NCBI GenBank assembly: GCA_022072045.1
Contig: JAJVIL010000130.1
Span: 1-32,030, forward strand
Source: Burkholderiaceae bacterium
Lineage (GTDB): Bacteria; Pseudomonadota; Gammaproteobacteria; Burkholderiales; Burkholderiaceae_C
Length of the DNA: 32,030 nt
Direction: 5' to 3'
Below, one piece after another: positions 17,797 to 25,946 of this stretch (its first letter is position 1; each line of letters begins with the position of its first letter). Below the pieces are notes generated by a model that ran no database searches, had not been told where the DNA came from, and saw only the letters and a program-made list of their open reading frames with translations. The position numbers and the translations under genes are program-made.

Positions 17797-18486
17797 TCAG
17801 GCCGGACAGGCCCCGTTGACGACATCGTTGCGCAGCCGCACCTGGCTGCGCGCGCTGCGCTGCACCGATGGGTCGTGCACCGCGACCCCGGAAATCTCGA
17901 CTCGCACATCGCGCACCGACTGGGTTGGATAGCAGGCCGTGCCCCCGCCCGAGCACGTGTTGAAGCAAGCCAGCGGGACATCCTGCTTCAGCACCGTGAT
18001 GCGGAAATCGGTGATGCGCAGCGTCGTGCTGTCGGTCAGCGCCTGCCACGTGCCGCCGACATTCATCTGGATCGCGTTGCCGGACAACCGGAAGCCGGCT
18101 TCGTCGGTTGCGTCGAGCACGTTGTTCTCGACCGCACCACGCGAGTAGCCGAACTCGATGGCCGAAGCCACACCGCTGGCGGGAGTCATCGCCGTGTACG
18201 GATTGGTCGCCACCGACACCGCGCCGGCGTACCAGACGCCTTCCTGCGCCTGCGCCCAGTACCCCGAGCGCCGCAGGTCGCGCGCGATCACGTCGGCGGC
18301 GGCGCGCAGATCCTGCTGGATCTGCGTTTCCAGCATCAGCCGGCGGTTGTCGCCGAGCTGGTTCGACACCGCCATGGTGGCGCCGGCCACCACGAACAGC
18401 CCGATGGCCACGCCGACCATCAGCTCGACCATCGAGAGGCCTGTCTGGCGGCGCGGCGCGGCACGCGAGCGGTCGGCGTTCAGCAT
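17797..18486 (-). CDS. pilW: PilW-like type IV minor pilin
   Basis: The protein has 229 residues. The prepilin site is QTG/LSMVELMVGVAIGLFVV with Glu at +5. It is followed by the PilW-typical RRLMLETQIQQDLRAAADVI and ARDLRRSGYW. A C-terminal Cys-containing loop (ACFNTCSGGGTACY) resembles the disulfide loop of pilins. Minor pilins of this kind prime pilus assembly with PilV and PilX. Its ATG overlaps the end of the upstream fimT-like gene by 7 nt, and its stop lies 12 nt before the likely pilX ATG. Confidence 0.88.
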   Translation of the reverse strand: MLNADRSRAAPRRQTGLSMVELMVGVAIGLFVVAGATMAVSNQLGDNRRLMLETQIQQDLRAAADVIARDLRRSGYWAQAQEGVWYAGAVSVATNPYTAMTPASGVASAIEFGYSRGAVENNVLDATDEAGFRLSGNAIQMNVGGTWQALTDSTTLRITDFRITVLKQDVPLACFNTCSGGGTACYPTQSVRDVRVEISGVAVHDPSVQRSARSQVRLRNDVVNGACPA

Positions 18487-19067
18487 GTGCGTACTCCTGA
18501 AATCGATCCGTCGGGCGAACAGACGCTGGGCACCCCAGTGGCATTGATCGATGTGCGCAATTGCCCGCTGGTTGTGTTCTGAACGTCGATCACGAGGTCG
18601 AGCGGCGTCACCAACCCTTGCGGCGGCGAGAACACGAGCTTGGGCGTGCTGGCACTGGTTGCTGCAACGGTGACGCCGACCGAACGCGCGAATTGCATGG
18701 TCTTGATCTCCTGCGCACCGGGGATCGCGCCGCAGGCGTCACCAAGGGCGCGGGTACAGTCGCAAGCGGTGGTGCCCGTGTGGATCGTGTAGCAGGTCAG
18801 GTCGGCGTTGCCGGCGAAGTCGATCGACACCGAGTCGGCATTGCCGTTGCGTCGTGCCTGTTCCGATCGCGCAAGCTGCAGGTCGCCGATCAGCTCGGCC
18901 TGCACGCCCTGCACGCGGTGGCGCGCGATCATGCCCTTCATCGACGGGATCACGAGCAGCGTGACGAGCACGCCGACAACGATCAGCACCACCGTCAGCT
19001 CGATGATCGTCATGCCGCGACGGCGCTTGCCCTGCATCGGGTGGGTGGGCACGGGTTTCCCGCTCAT
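18480..19067 (-). CDS. Second FimT/GspH-like minor pilin (GVPS in place of the GRxR motif)
   Basis: The protein has 195 residues from an ATG that overlaps the pilE stop as ATGA. The prepilin site is RRRG/MTIIELTVVLIVVGVL. The body (IGDLQLARSEQARRNG, TCYTIHTGTTACDC and SVCSPDGS) matches the upstream FimT-like protein, including the CYxxHTG segment and paired Cys, so the two are paralogues. Where the upstream copy has LGRVRTCSP, this one has TGVPSVCSP (residues 177-185). GRxR near the C-terminus is associated with DNA binding in FimT of competent bacteria, so this copy may have a structural rather than a DNA-binding role. Confidence 0.82.
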   Translation of the reverse strand: MSGKPVPTHPMQGKRRRGMTIIELTVVLIVVGVLVTLLVIPSMKGMIARHRVQGVQAELIGDLQLARSEQARRNGNADSVSIDFAGNADLTCYTIHTGTTACDCTRALGDACGAIPGAQEIKTMQFARSVGVTVAATSASTPKLVFSPPQGLVTPLDLVIDVQNTTSGQLRTSINATGVPSVCSPDGSISGVRTC

Positions 19068-19528
19068 CGCTTCCAGCAACCGTTGGCGTTGGCGGTATCG
19101 AGATCGCCGGCTGCATTCAGCGACGAGTAGCTGATCGTGCCGCCGGCCATCTCGACGCGCAGGCCGCGGCACTTGGTGTCGGCGTATTGCGGCGACGAGG
19201 CGCTCGCGGTGGCTGTCATGCGGTAGCCGGTGGCGCTGGCCGCGTTGACAGCCAGCATGTAGTGGCGCTCGGGCGACATGCCGGTGGGGGGGCCCGGCAT
19301 CGAAGCGACCGAGTCGGCGTAGCTCGGCTGCTGGCCACGAACCCGCTCCTGCAGCTGCTGCAGTTGGTTCAGGCCGGCCACGGCATCGGCGCGCCGGCTC
19401 TTGCGTACCACGTCCTGGAACGACGGGTAGGCGATCAGCGCCAGCACACCGATGACAGCGACCGCGATCATCAGTTCGATCAGCGTGAAGCCGCCGACAG
19501 ATGCCCTTCGGTACAAAGCGTGACGCAT
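19064..19528 (-). CDS. pilE: PilE-like type IV pilin
   Basis: The protein has 154 residues. Prepilin site VGG/FTLIELMIAVAVIGVLAL with Glu at +5, then AYPSFQDVVRKSRRADAVAG, fits PilE-type pilins. The C-terminal region has a Cys pair (KCRGLRVEM and NGCWKR) that would form the disulfide loop, and a GYRMTATASA strand. Its position among minor pilins suggests a minor subunit rather than the main PilA. The ATG is preceded by AATAATCCGTGAC with no ribosome binding site. A 95-nt gap separates it from the first fimT-like gene. Confidence 0.88.
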   Translation of the reverse strand: MRHALYRRASVGGFTLIELMIAVAVIGVLALIAYPSFQDVVRKSRRADAVAGLNQLQQLQERVRGQQPSYADSVASMPGPPTGMSPERHYMLAVNAASATGYRMTATASASSPQYADTKCRGLRVEMAGGTISYSSLNAAGDLDTANANGCWKR

Positions 19529-19535
19529 GTCACGG

Positions 19536-19541
19536 ATTATT
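19536..19541 (-). promoter_or_regulatory. Candidate -10 of pilE at leaderless distance
   Basis: AATAAT on the minus strand lies 7 nt before the pilE ATG. GTGAC/GTCAC forms a short dyad over the start codon. The gap upstream also holds a 12-bp direct repeat, ACCGCTGGTCGC, at 19577 and 19598 (21-bp spacing). Confidence 0.35.
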
Positions 19542-19623
19542 GGATCGCACCCGCCTTTGTGCCAGCAGCGCATCCGACCGCTGGTCGCGCTGCGGCAACC
19601 GCTGGTCGCTTCGTGACCGTGCG

Positions 19624-20169
19624 TCAGCAGGCGCGCTCGTCGCCGACGCGAGCCGCCGGACTGCACGTGCGCACGCGGCCAAGCAGATTGACGACTTGAT
19701 GAAGCGCGCGGCCGTTGGCCGCCTCGACGCGCAAAGTCGCGGTTGGTGTGACCGTGCCTCGGACCGGATCGAACGTCATCGAGCGGGTCGCCGACCGCAC
19801 CTGCACCGGGTTGCCGGCGGCGAAGAAGGCTGCACGCAGCAAGTCCGATGTGCCGCCGCAGACGGCGCCGCCCGGTCCCGCGCAGCCGCAGTCGGCGGCC
19901 GATCCGGTGTGGACGATGTAGCAGGTGGCGCCGTCGGCCTCGCGCAGCGTGAGCCGCACCGTTGTGTTGAGTGCCGACGCCTGGCTGCGCGCGAACTGCA
20001 CGTCGGTCTCGAGTTGCGCAGCGACGCCCAGCAGTTGCGCCCTCTGCCGCAGTGAGTCGAGGCTCGGGATCGCCGTGCCGATCACGATCGACGCGATCGA
20101 CAGCACGCACATGCACTCGATCAGCGTGATGCCGCGTTGCGCTGCGCGGGCAGGGTGACGGTTGGTCAT
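19624..20169 (-). CDS. fimT: FimT/GspH-like minor pilin with C-terminal GRVR motif
   Basis: The protein has 181 residues from an ATG preceded by GGAGG at a 5-nt spacing. The prepilin site is QRG/ITLIECMCVLSIASIVIG with Glu at +5. FimT features follow: LETDVQFARSQASALN, CYIVHTG, and C-terminal VNLLGRVRTCSP. GRVR (residues 164-167) fits the GRxR motif reported for FimT proteins that bind DNA during natural transformation. It is the first gene of a six-gene minor pilin operon. A role in DNA uptake is inferred from the motif; pilus assembly is the alternative. Confidence 0.85.
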   Translation of the reverse strand: MTNRHPARAAQRGITLIECMCVLSIASIVIGTAIPSLDSLRQRAQLLGVAAQLETDVQFARSQASALNTTVRLTLREADGATCYIVHTGSAADCGCAGPGGAVCGGTSDLLRAAFFAAGNPVQVRSATRSMTFDPVRGTVTPTATLRVEAANGRALHQVVNLLGRVRTCSPAARVGDERAC

Positions 20170-20244
20170 GGGATCCTCCATTGAGTGCGTGAATCGATGC
20201 GCACACTCTAGGAAGCTGCCTCTCGCGGCGCGTCGCCCGCGGGA

Positions 20245-20299
20245 GGGTGCGCGGCGCACCCTTGCTGGTCCGCCGTCTCGGGGGCCCCCGAAAGGGGGC
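20245..20299 (-). other. Two strong hairpins between nrdR and the pilin operon
   Basis: GCCCCC/GGGGGC (20284-20289 with 20294-20299, 4-nt loop) sits directly after the nrdR stop. GGGTGCG/CGCACCC (20245-20251 with 20255-20261, 3-nt loop) follows. Neither has a T-run on the minus strand. They may be mRNA 3'-end stabilisers, weak terminators or a dispersed intergenic repeat. The remaining 131-nt gap shows only the fimT ribosome binding site. Confidence 0.45.
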
Positions 20300-20300
20300 T

Positions 20301-20744
20301 TCAGATGTCGCGGATCAGGCGACGGAACTCGTCGACATCCTCGAAGCTGCGGTAGACCGACGCAAAGCGAACGTAGGCCACCTTGTCGATGCGCTTGAGC
20401 TCGCGCATGACCAGTTCGCCGAGACGACTGCTGGGAACCTCGCGTGCACCGCTGGCCAGAACCCGCTCGTGGATGCGATCGAGCGCGGCGTCGACCTGCT
20501 CGATGCTTACCGGTCGCTTGCGCAATGCCAGCAGCATCGAGGCGCGCAGCTTCGCCGCGTCGAAATCGGCCCGTGTACCGTCCTTCTTGACCACCGCGGG
20601 CAGTGCGATGTCGGGGCGCTCGTAGGTCGTGAAGCGCTTGTCGCACTTGGGACAACGCCGACGACGCCGGATGACGTCACCCTCGTCCGACTCGCGCGTC
20701 TCGACGACCTGGGTGCCGTCGTGGCTGCAGTAGGGGCACCGCAT
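20301..20744 (-). CDS. nrdR: Transcriptional repressor NrdR
   Basis: The protein has 147 residues. The N-terminal zinc ribbon has CPYC (3-6) and CPKC (31-34), followed by RFTTYERPD. The ATP-cone domain shows [16 protein letters not shown] and [19 protein letters not shown]. NrdR senses ATP/dATP and represses ribonucleotide reductase genes by binding paired NrdR boxes. It lies 42 nt after glyA, a common pairing in betaproteobacteria, and shares its transcript with the folate enzyme that supports thymidylate synthesis. Confidence 0.96.
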   Translation of the reverse strand: MRCPYCSHDGTQVVETRESDEGDVIRRRRRCPKCDKRFTTYERPDIALPAVVKKDGTRADFDAAKLRASMLLALRKRPVSIEQVDAALDRIHERVLASGAREVPSSRLGELVMRELKRIDKVAYVRFASVYRSFEDVDEFRRLIRDI

Positions 20745-20786
20745 CGCTGCGCGAGCGCTTCGTCCGGCAGGCTTCGGGCCGCAGCG

Positions 20787-22034
20787 CTAACGGTACACGG
20801 GGAAGTCGCGCGTCAGGCGGGCCACCTGCTCGCGCACACGGGCGATCACCGGCTCGTCGTGAGGCGCTTCCAGCACGTCGGCGATCAGGTGTGCGGTCCG
20901 CTCGACCTCTGCCTCGCGAAAGCCACGCGTGGTCATCGCCGGCGAACCCAGGCGGACGCCGCTGGTCACCATCGGCTTTTGCGGATCGTTGGGGATCGCG
21001 TTCTTGTTGCACGTGATGTGGGCCCGCTGCAGCACGGTCTCGGCTTCCTTGCCGGTGATGCCCTTGGGGCGAAGGTCCACCAGCATCAGGTGGCTCTCGG
21101 TGCGCCCCGACACGATGCGCAGGCCGCGCTTGACCAGTGTCTGCGCGAGGACGGCTGCGTTGACCAGTACCTGCTGCTGGTACTGCTTGAACGAAGGGTC
21201 GAGCGCCTCCTTGAACGCCACGGCCTTGGCAGCGATCACATGCATCAGCGGCCCTCCCTGAATGCCCGGGAACACGGCGCTGTTGATGGCCTTTGCAACC
21301 GGCTCCTGCATCAGGATCAGTCCGCCGCGGGGGCCGCGCAGGGTCTTGTGGGTCGTCGAGGTCACCACGTCGGCGTGCGGCATCGGGTTCGGGTAGAGCC
21401 CCGTCGCGATCAGCCCGGCGTAGTGCGCCATGTCGACCATCAGGAAGGCCCCAACCTCGCGTGCCACACGCCCGAACTGCTCGAAGTCGATCCGCAGCGA
21501 GTACGCCGAGGCGCCGGCAATGATGAGCTTCGGCCGCTCGCGCAGCGCCAGATCGCGCATCGCGACGTAGTCGATCTCTTCCTGGGCGTTGAGCCCGTAG
21601 CTCACCACCTTGAACCACTTGCCGCTCAGATTCAGCGGCATGCCGTGAGTTAGGTGACCGCCCTCGGCCAGGCTCATCCCCATGATGGTGTCGCCCGGCC
21701 GCAGCAGCGCGAAGAGGGCGGCCTGGTTGGCTTGCGACCCCGAGTTCGGCTGAACGTTGGCATGTTCGGCACCGAACAACTGCTTCACACGCTCGATGGC
21801 CAGTTCCTCGACCTGATCGACGAACTCGCAACCGCCGTAGTACCGCTTGCCGGGGTAACCCTCGGCATACTTGTTGGTGAGCTGGCTGCCCTGCGCGGCC
21901 ATGACGGCGGGCGACGCGTAGTTCTCCGAGGCGATCAGCTCGATATGCTGTTCCTGGCGCTGATTCTCGGCCTGGATGCTGGACCACACTTGCGGATCCA
22001 CTGTGGCCACGGTGTGGGTCGATCGATCGAACAT
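20787..22034 (-). CDS. glyA: Serine hydroxymethyltransferase
   Basis: The protein has 415 residues, the normal bacterial length. It converts serine and tetrahydrofolate to glycine and 5,10-methylenetetrahydrofolate in the cytoplasm, the main source of one-carbon units. Landmarks are [12 protein letters not shown] (30-41), [15 protein letters not shown] (56-70), the cofactor-binding VDMAHYAGL (200-208) and the Schiff-base lysine in [12 protein letters not shown] (Lys230). The frame stays open far upstream, but the ATG at 22034 is right: it has GAGGA about 9 nt before it, matches the family N-terminus, and follows a ZTP riboswitch. nrdR is downstream on the same strand. Confidence 0.97.
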   Translation of the reverse strand: MFDRSTHTVATVDPQVWSSIQAENQRQEQHIELIASENYASPAVMAAQGSQLTNKYAEGYPGKRYYGGCEFVDQVEELAIERVKQLFGAEHANVQPNSGSQANQAALFALLRPGDTIMGMSLAEGGHLTHGMPLNLSGKWFKVVSYGLNAQEEIDYVAMRDLALRERPKLIIAGASAYSLRIDFEQFGRVAREVGAFLMVDMAHYAGLIATGLYPNPMPHADVVTSTTHKTLRGPRGGLILMQEPVAKAINSAVFPGIQGGPLMHVIAAKAVAFKEALDPSFKQYQQQVLVNAAVLAQTLVKRGLRIVSGRTESHLMLVDLRPKGITGKEAETVLQRAHITCNKNAIPNDPQKPMVTSGVRLGSPAMTTRGFREAEVERTAHLIADVLEAPHDEPVIARVREQVARLTRDFPVYR

Positions 22035-22087
22035 GGTGGATAGTCCTCGGTCGCTGACGCTGCACGACGGCCGCGGGGCCATCGACT

Positions 22088-22198
22088 CGGCTGCCCAGGC
22101 GAACGGCAAACCCCGCGCGCCATCGGCGCAGCGGGCCGCGCTCCCCGGTGGTGGTCCACCTTGGACCCGCAGGGTCCTATCGCCAGTCGCGCGCAGCC
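22088..22198 (-). promoter_or_regulatory. ZTP riboswitch (pfl motif) controlling glyA
   Basis: Read on the minus strand, the leader has all conserved pieces of the pfl/ZTP aptamer in order: GCGACTGGCG (22181-22190), a GGTGG/CCACC hairpin running into ACCGGGGAGCG (22139-22149), and the second domain TTCGCCTGGGCA (22092-22103). The closing stem P1 is GGCTGCGC (22191-22198) with GCGCGGCC (22134-22141), 8 bp with one G-U. An extra hairpin GGACCC/GGGTCC lies inside, and the linker holds GCGCC/GGCGC. The aptamer senses ZTP/ZMP, which accumulates when 10-formyltetrahydrofolate is short, and turns on one-carbon genes such as glyA. The ATG is about 54 nt downstream, so control of translation is likely. 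Confidence 0.92.
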
Positions 22199-22201
22199 GG
22201 A

Positions 22202-22207
22202 AGTCTA
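22202..22207 (-). promoter_or_regulatory. Candidate -10 of the glyA riboswitch transcript
   Basis: TAGACT on the minus strand would start transcription near 22195, at the 5' side of riboswitch stem P1. A weak -35 (CTGACG, 19 nt upstream) overlaps the 3' end of the transglycosylase gene region. Confidence 0.45.
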
Positions 22208-22228
22208 GCGGAGCGGCGCGGACCGACG

Positions 22229-23122
22229 TCAGCGCAGCGGGGCGACCCAGGCCACGCGCTTGGTGTCGGCGCTCGTCGGCTGCGCTTCGGCGCCGCCTTC
22301 GTCGGGGGTGCTCGAGGTCTTGATCGGCGAGGCCGTGTTGCCTGGCAGCGAAACCGTCACGGAGACCCACTTCCCGGCAGCCACGCGGTTTAGGTTCGAC
22401 TGCTCGGCCAGCACCTTGCCGGCATACCCGCCGTCGTCGGCGAGGTTGGCCGCACCGACGTAGTACTTGAGCCCGGCCTCGAGGCTGCCCGCGCGCGCGA
22501 TGCATTCCTTGAGCACCTGCACGCCCACCCGCAGATTGGTCACCGGGTCGAACGCCGCGCGTACCCCGCCGTAGGGCTCGTACTTGTCGTCGTGCACTCG
22601 CGTCATGACCTGCATCAGCCCTTGGGCACCGACCGAGCTCTGGGCAAAGGGGTTGAAGCTGGACTCGATCGCCATCACCGCGAGGATCAAGGTGGGTTCG
22701 AGGCCGGAGCGCCGGCCACTCTCCCATGCTTCCTGGACGAGCCGGCTCATCGGCTCGATGGCCACCCGATAGCGGCGCGCAAGCCAAGCAGCCACTGACG
22801 CCTGCTGTTTGGACAAGGTGGTCGGGTCGGCCGCAGTCACGCGCGCCACGGCATCGGGGATCGGCGGTTCGGGAATCGACTCATTGGCGAGCCGGGCCTC
22901 CTGCCGGGCGAGCAGCCAACCGAGCGCGCGCTGTTCGGCGTCGTCGCGAAGCTCGGGGTGTGCGGCAGACATGAGCACTGCGCCACAGACTACTGCCAGC
23001 CCCAGCAGCGCCAACGTGTTGTGGCTGGCCTCGAGCAATCCGACGCCGACGTCTCGGGCGAACGTGCCGGCCGAGTCGATGCAGGCGCGGTAAATTGCAG
23101 TGAGTTTGCCGGGTGACTTCAT
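22229..23122 (-). CDS. Membrane-anchored lytic transglycosylase (SLT domain)
   Basis: The protein has 297 residues. One hydrophobic helix (about residues 36-53) is an N-terminal anchor. The SLT domain covers about 125-240: [20 protein letters not shown] contains the catalytic Glu153, followed by [22 protein letters not shown] and LKYYVGAAN. Enzymes of this group cleave murein glycan strands, leaving 1,6-anhydromuramyl ends, in the periplasm. The C-terminal 50 residues are a low-complexity Ser/Pro/Glu tail. It is divergent from ubiD and upstream of glyA on the same strand. Confidence 0.9.
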   Translation of the reverse strand: MKSPGKLTAIYRACIDSAGTFARDVGVGLLEASHNTLALLGLAVVCGAVLMSAAHPELRDDAEQRALGWLLARQEARLANESIPEPPIPDAVARVTAADPTTLSKQQASVAAWLARRYRVAIEPMSRLVQEAWESGRRSGLEPTLILAVMAIESSFNPFAQSSVGAQGLMQVMTRVHDDKYEPYGGVRAAFDPVTNLRVGVQVLKECIARAGSLEAGLKYYVGAANLADDGGYAGKVLAEQSNLNRVAAGKWVSVTVSLPGNTASPIKTSSTPDEGGAEAQPTSADTKRVAWVAPLR

Positions 23123-23167
23123 GCGCAGTCTCGCCTCGGGTTTCCCCTCGGCAAGCGGAGCGTGTGA

Positions 23168-23197
23168 ATTCTAGGTACGCGTCAAATAACCAGTCAA
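23168..23197 (-). promoter_or_regulatory. Sigma-70-type promoter of the lytic transglycosylase gene
   Basis: On the minus strand TTGACT (23192-23197) and TAGAAT (23168-23173) are separated by 18 nt, each one or two mismatches from consensus. They lie in an unusually AT-rich stretch between two divergent genes, about 46 nt before the transglycosylase start. Confidence 0.6.
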
Positions 23198-23213
23198 TTA
23201 TTAAGAGCGGATA

Positions 23214-23219
23214 TCTAAT
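23214..23219 (+). promoter_or_regulatory. Candidate -10 of ubiD
   Basis: TCTAAT lies 9 nt before the ubiD ATG with no ribosome binding site between them. It shares the AT-rich region with the divergent transglycosylase promoter. No good -35 is visible. Confidence 0.3.
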
Positions 23220-23228
23220 AACGAGACT

Positions 23229-24803
23229 ATGCACTACCGAGATCTACGCGAGTTCCTGGAGCACCTCGAAAGCCGCGCCGAGTTGCACCGGATCGACACC
23301 AATGTGTCCCCGAAGCTCGAAATCACGGCGATATGCGAGGTCGCGCTCCATCGTGAAGGCCCGGCACTGCTGTTCGATAGGCTCAACGGGTTCGACGCCA
23401 AAGTTCTCACCAACCTGTTCGGAACGCCCAGGCGCGTGGCCCTCGGGATGGGGGCCGAGGGCCCTGCAGATCTGCGCCATGTTGGTGCGCTGCTGGCGGC
23501 GTTGCGTGAACCCGCGCCACTTCGAGGCCTGTCCGATGTCGGCCGGTTGGCTGACATGGCCAAAGCGCTCTGGAACATGAAGCCGGCCAGGCGTTCGAGT
23601 GGTCCATGCCGGGAGGTATCGATCGAAGGTGATGAGGTCGACCTCACTCGTTGGCCGATCCAGGTCTGCTGGCCCGGCGACGCCGGGCCACTGATCACAT
23701 GGGGTCTCGTGGTTACGCGCGGCCCCCAGAGTGGGCCACGTGCCCGGCTTCGCCAGAACCTCGGCATCTATCGGCAGCAAGTGATCGGTCGGCGTGAAAC
23801 CATCATGCGTTGGTTGCCGCACCGCGGCGGCGCGCAGGACTTCCGCGAATTCACGCGGCAGAATCCGGGCCGGCCGTTTCCGCTGGCCGTTGCGTTGGGC
23901 GCCGATCCGGCGACCACTCTGGGGGCGGTCACACCGGTGCCCGACTCGCTGTCGGAATACCAGTTCGCTGGCTTGTTGCGTGGCTCGCCGACGGAGCTGA
24001 TTGACGCGGGCGTCGGTGAGCCTGGCGTTCCTCTGCAGGTGCCGGCTCGCGCAGAGTTCGTGCTCGAAGGCCACATTCCGACCGCCGAGGCCGGCTCTTC
24101 CGGCCGCAGCGAATTCGGCGTGCCCTGCAAGGCGATCGACGGCTATCTCCACGCTCTCGAGGGCCCGTTCGGCGACCACACCGGGTACTACAACGAGCAG
24201 GAGTGGTTCCCGGTGTTTCGCATCGACCGCCTGACGCACCGTCGCGATCCGATCTATCACTCGACACACACCGGCAAGCCGCCCGACGAACCGGCTGTGC
24301 TGGGAGTGGCCCTGAACGAGGTCTTCGTGCCGATCTTGCAGCGCCAGTTTCCGGAGATCGTCGACTTCTACCTGCCGCCTGAGGGCTGCAGCTACCGGAT
24401 GGCGGTGATATCGATTCGCAAGGGATACCCTGGCCACGCGAAACGGCTGATGTTCGGGCTGTGGAGCTACCTGCGGCAGTTCATGTACACCAAGTTCATC
24501 GTCGTCACCGACGACGACATCGACATCCGCGAGTGGAAGGAGGTGGTGTGGGCCATCACCACGCGATGCGATCCGGTGCGCGATGCGACGCTGGTGGATC
24601 AGACGCCGATCGACTACCTCGACTTCGCATCACCCGTTGCGGGTCTGGGTGGCAAGATGGGGCTCGACGCGACCAACAAGTGGCCTGGAGAAACCGGACG
24701 GCGGTGGGGCGAACCGATCGTGCCCGACGCCGAAGTCGTGCGCAGGATGACCGAGCTTTACGATCGAGCGGTGGCCAGTGGAGCGCGCACGAAAACAGCT
24801 TGA
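23229..24803 (+). CDS. ubiD: UbiD family decarboxylase (probable 4-hydroxy-3-polyprenylbenzoate decarboxylase)
   Basis: The protein has 524 residues, slightly longer than E. coli UbiD (497). It uses prenylated FMN to decarboxylate aromatic acids; in ubiquinone synthesis this removes the carboxyl from the polyprenyl-hydroxybenzoate. Visible family segments are [63 protein letters not shown] and [19 protein letters not shown], covering the cofactor- and metal-binding region. The last two favour UbiD proper over other decarboxylases in the family. No ubiX flavin prenyltransferase lies in this window. It is divergent from the transglycosylase and followed by a hairpin-rich region with a terminator. 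Confidence 0.93.
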   Translation: MHYRDLREFLEHLESRAELHRIDTNVSPKLEITAICEVALHREGPALLFDRLNGFDAKVLTNLFGTPRRVALGMGAEGPADLRHVGALLAALREPAPLRGLSDVGRLADMAKALWNMKPARRSSGPCREVSIEGDEVDLTRWPIQVCWPGDAGPLITWGLVVTRGPQSGPRARLRQNLGIYRQQVIGRRETIMRWLPHRGGAQDFREFTRQNPGRPFPLAVALGADPATTLGAVTPVPDSLSEYQFAGLLRGSPTELIDAGVGEPGVPLQVPARAEFVLEGHIPTAEAGSSGRSEFGVPCKAIDGYLHALEGPFGDHTGYYNEQEWFPVFRIDRLTHRRDPIYHSTHTGKPPDEPAVLGVALNEVFVPILQRQFPEIVDFYLPPEGCSYRMAVISIRKGYPGHAKRLMFGLWSYLRQFMYTKFIVVTDDDIDIREWKEVVWAITTRCDPVRDATLVDQTPIDYLDFASPVAGLGGKMGLDATNKWPGETGRRWGEPIVPDAEVVRRMTELYDRAVASGARTKTA

Positions 24804-24810
24804 ACTGCGC

Positions 24811-24970
24811 CACCGGCCGGTGTATCGTTTGTCTGCCTGCTTGCAGGCGATTCGGAAGAATGCGCAGTCTCTGCGCGATAGAGGCCCTGGAGCACAAACC
24901 TCCGGATCCTCGCCCGGTGACCTGAGTCACCCGCCCCTCCGGCCCTCGTGGTGCGGAGGGGTTTCGTTTT
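24811..24970 (+). ncRNA. Candidate structured small RNA or 3' UTR element after ubiD
   Basis: A row of self-complementary elements fills the gap: the 12-bp palindrome CACCGGCCGGTG (24811-24822), GCCTGC/GCAGGC (24835-24848), GCGCAG/CTGCGC (24862-24876), CTGGAG/CTCCGG (24887-24905), GGTGAC/GTCACC (24916-24931), then an intrinsic terminator. No start codon with a convincing reading frame occurs in it. It matches no RNA family I can name. It could be an independent small RNA or the processed 3' end of the ubiD mRNA. Confidence 0.4.
24934..24970 (+). terminator. Intrinsic terminator after ubiD
   Basis: CCCCTCCG (24934-24941) pairs with CGGAGGGG (24954-24961) around a 12-nt loop and is followed directly by TTTCGTTTT. 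The U-tail is only on the plus strand, so it ends ubiD or a small RNA, not the convergent DUF218 gene. Confidence 0.85.
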
Positions 24971-24992
24971 GCGGCTGCCCCGCTGCGCGGCG

Positions 24993-25814
24993 TCAGGCGC
25001 CGAGCAAGCCGCCGATCATCTCGTGCAGCACGAGGCGGACGCGCCGGAACCCGTCGTTTGATGGCAGCCAGCGCAGTGCGGTGCGCTCGCCGGGTGGCGC
25101 CAGACCCATCGGCGCGGCCCATACCCTCATCGGCATGTCCACCCGTTGGGCCTCGCGCTGAAAAGCACGCACCGCGCGCGGTATGTGGAAGCCATGCGTC
25201 ACCAGCACGACATCGGTGATGCCGGCGGTCTTCAACATCGCCACGCTGCGAGCTGCATTCTCGAGCGTGTCGCGCGATTCGCCCTCGCTCCAAGTCAGCG
25301 GCTTGCCGTAGTCGCGCTCGGCGATGCGGGCTGCCGCTTCGGCCTCGCTGGTGCCGATGGTGTCGGCGTAGCTCACCCCGCCCGAGTACATCAACGGGGC
25401 ACCGGTCTGCCGGGCGAGCCACACGCCGTAGTGGAGCCGGGCGAGCGACAGGTCTTTCAGGTTCGACAAGCCGTACTCCGGAGCCACCGGCTCGCGGCCA
25501 CCACCGAGTACGACGATCGCCACCTTGCCAGGTGTTGCTGCAGCGAGCTTCCTGATCTCGGCGATGCGTTCGGCACTCAACGGTGCGGGCGGCTTGAGCG
25601 CGACCTCCTCGAGCCAGTGGCCGACGGCCGTGGTGCACGACAGCCAGAGCCCCGTCGCCCCCAGCAGGATGACCAGCCACGACAGGCTGCGACGCCAGTA
25701 CATCATGCGAGCGCCGACCAGCATCAACAGCAGCCAGGGCACGGGCGGCAAGAGCAGCGCGGCCAGCACGGGCTTCCACGACTGGATGCCCAACAGGACG
25801 AAGAGGTCGTTCAT
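24993..25814 (-). CDS. YdcF/ElyC-like membrane protein (DUF218)
   Basis: The protein has 273 residues. Two membrane helices (about residues 14-35 and 43-62) are followed by a DUF218 domain: KVAIVVLGGGREP, ARLHYGVWLARQTGAPLMYSGG, EGESRDTLENA and VVLVTHGFHIPRAVRAFQ. The SGG, ESRDT and H-x-RA motifs are typical of the SanA/ElyC/YdcF family, whose E. coli members affect envelope and peptidoglycan stability, though the reaction is not settled. Length and two helices resemble ElyC more than YdcF. It converges on ubiD across the terminator. Confidence 0.88.
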   Translation of the reverse strand: MNDLFVLLGIQSWKPVLAALLLPPVPWLLLMLVGARMMYWRRSLSWLVILLGATGLWLSCTTAVGHWLEEVALKPPAPLSAERIAEIRKLAAATPGKVAIVVLGGGREPVAPEYGLSNLKDLSLARLHYGVWLARQTGAPLMYSGGVSYADTIGTSEAEAAARIAERDYGKPLTWSEGESRDTLENAARSVAMLKTAGITDVVLVTHGFHIPRAVRAFQREAQRVDMPMRVWAAPMGLAPPGERTALRWLPSNDGFRRVRLVLHEMIGGLLGA

Positions 25815-25946
25815 GCAGAGAGCGGATTCTGCGCCGCGCCCCCGTGAGACCCCCGTGCACTTTGACCGCCTCGAAACCTGCTGTTACGGCTACTTGCGCC
25901 GCGGCCGGCGGCCCCCGCAACCACGACCAGGGCATGTCGTGATCGG

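Noticed and set aside
19529-19623. Sigma-54 promoter before pilE (TGGCAC on the minus strand)
   Set aside because: The GG and GC elements are not 10 nt apart; the next GC is three bases too far.
22035-22787. Open frame extending glyA far upstream (666 residues in total)
   Set aside because: The extension reads antisense-like, Arg-rich filler across the riboswitch and the transglycosylase gene. The ATG at 22034 matches the family N-terminus and has its own ribosome binding site.
23229-24803. Possible horizontal origin of ubiD because of its AT-rich upstream region
   Set aside because: The coding sequence itself has composition close to its neighbours and is a standard betaproteobacterial ubiquinone gene; only the promoter region is AT-rich.
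24804-24992. Glycine riboswitch, SRP RNA or 6S RNA in the gap after ubiD
   Set aside because: None of the conserved core sequences of the glycine aptamer or SRP RNA are present, and the outer closing stem of 6S RNA could not be found. It is kept as an unassigned structured RNA.
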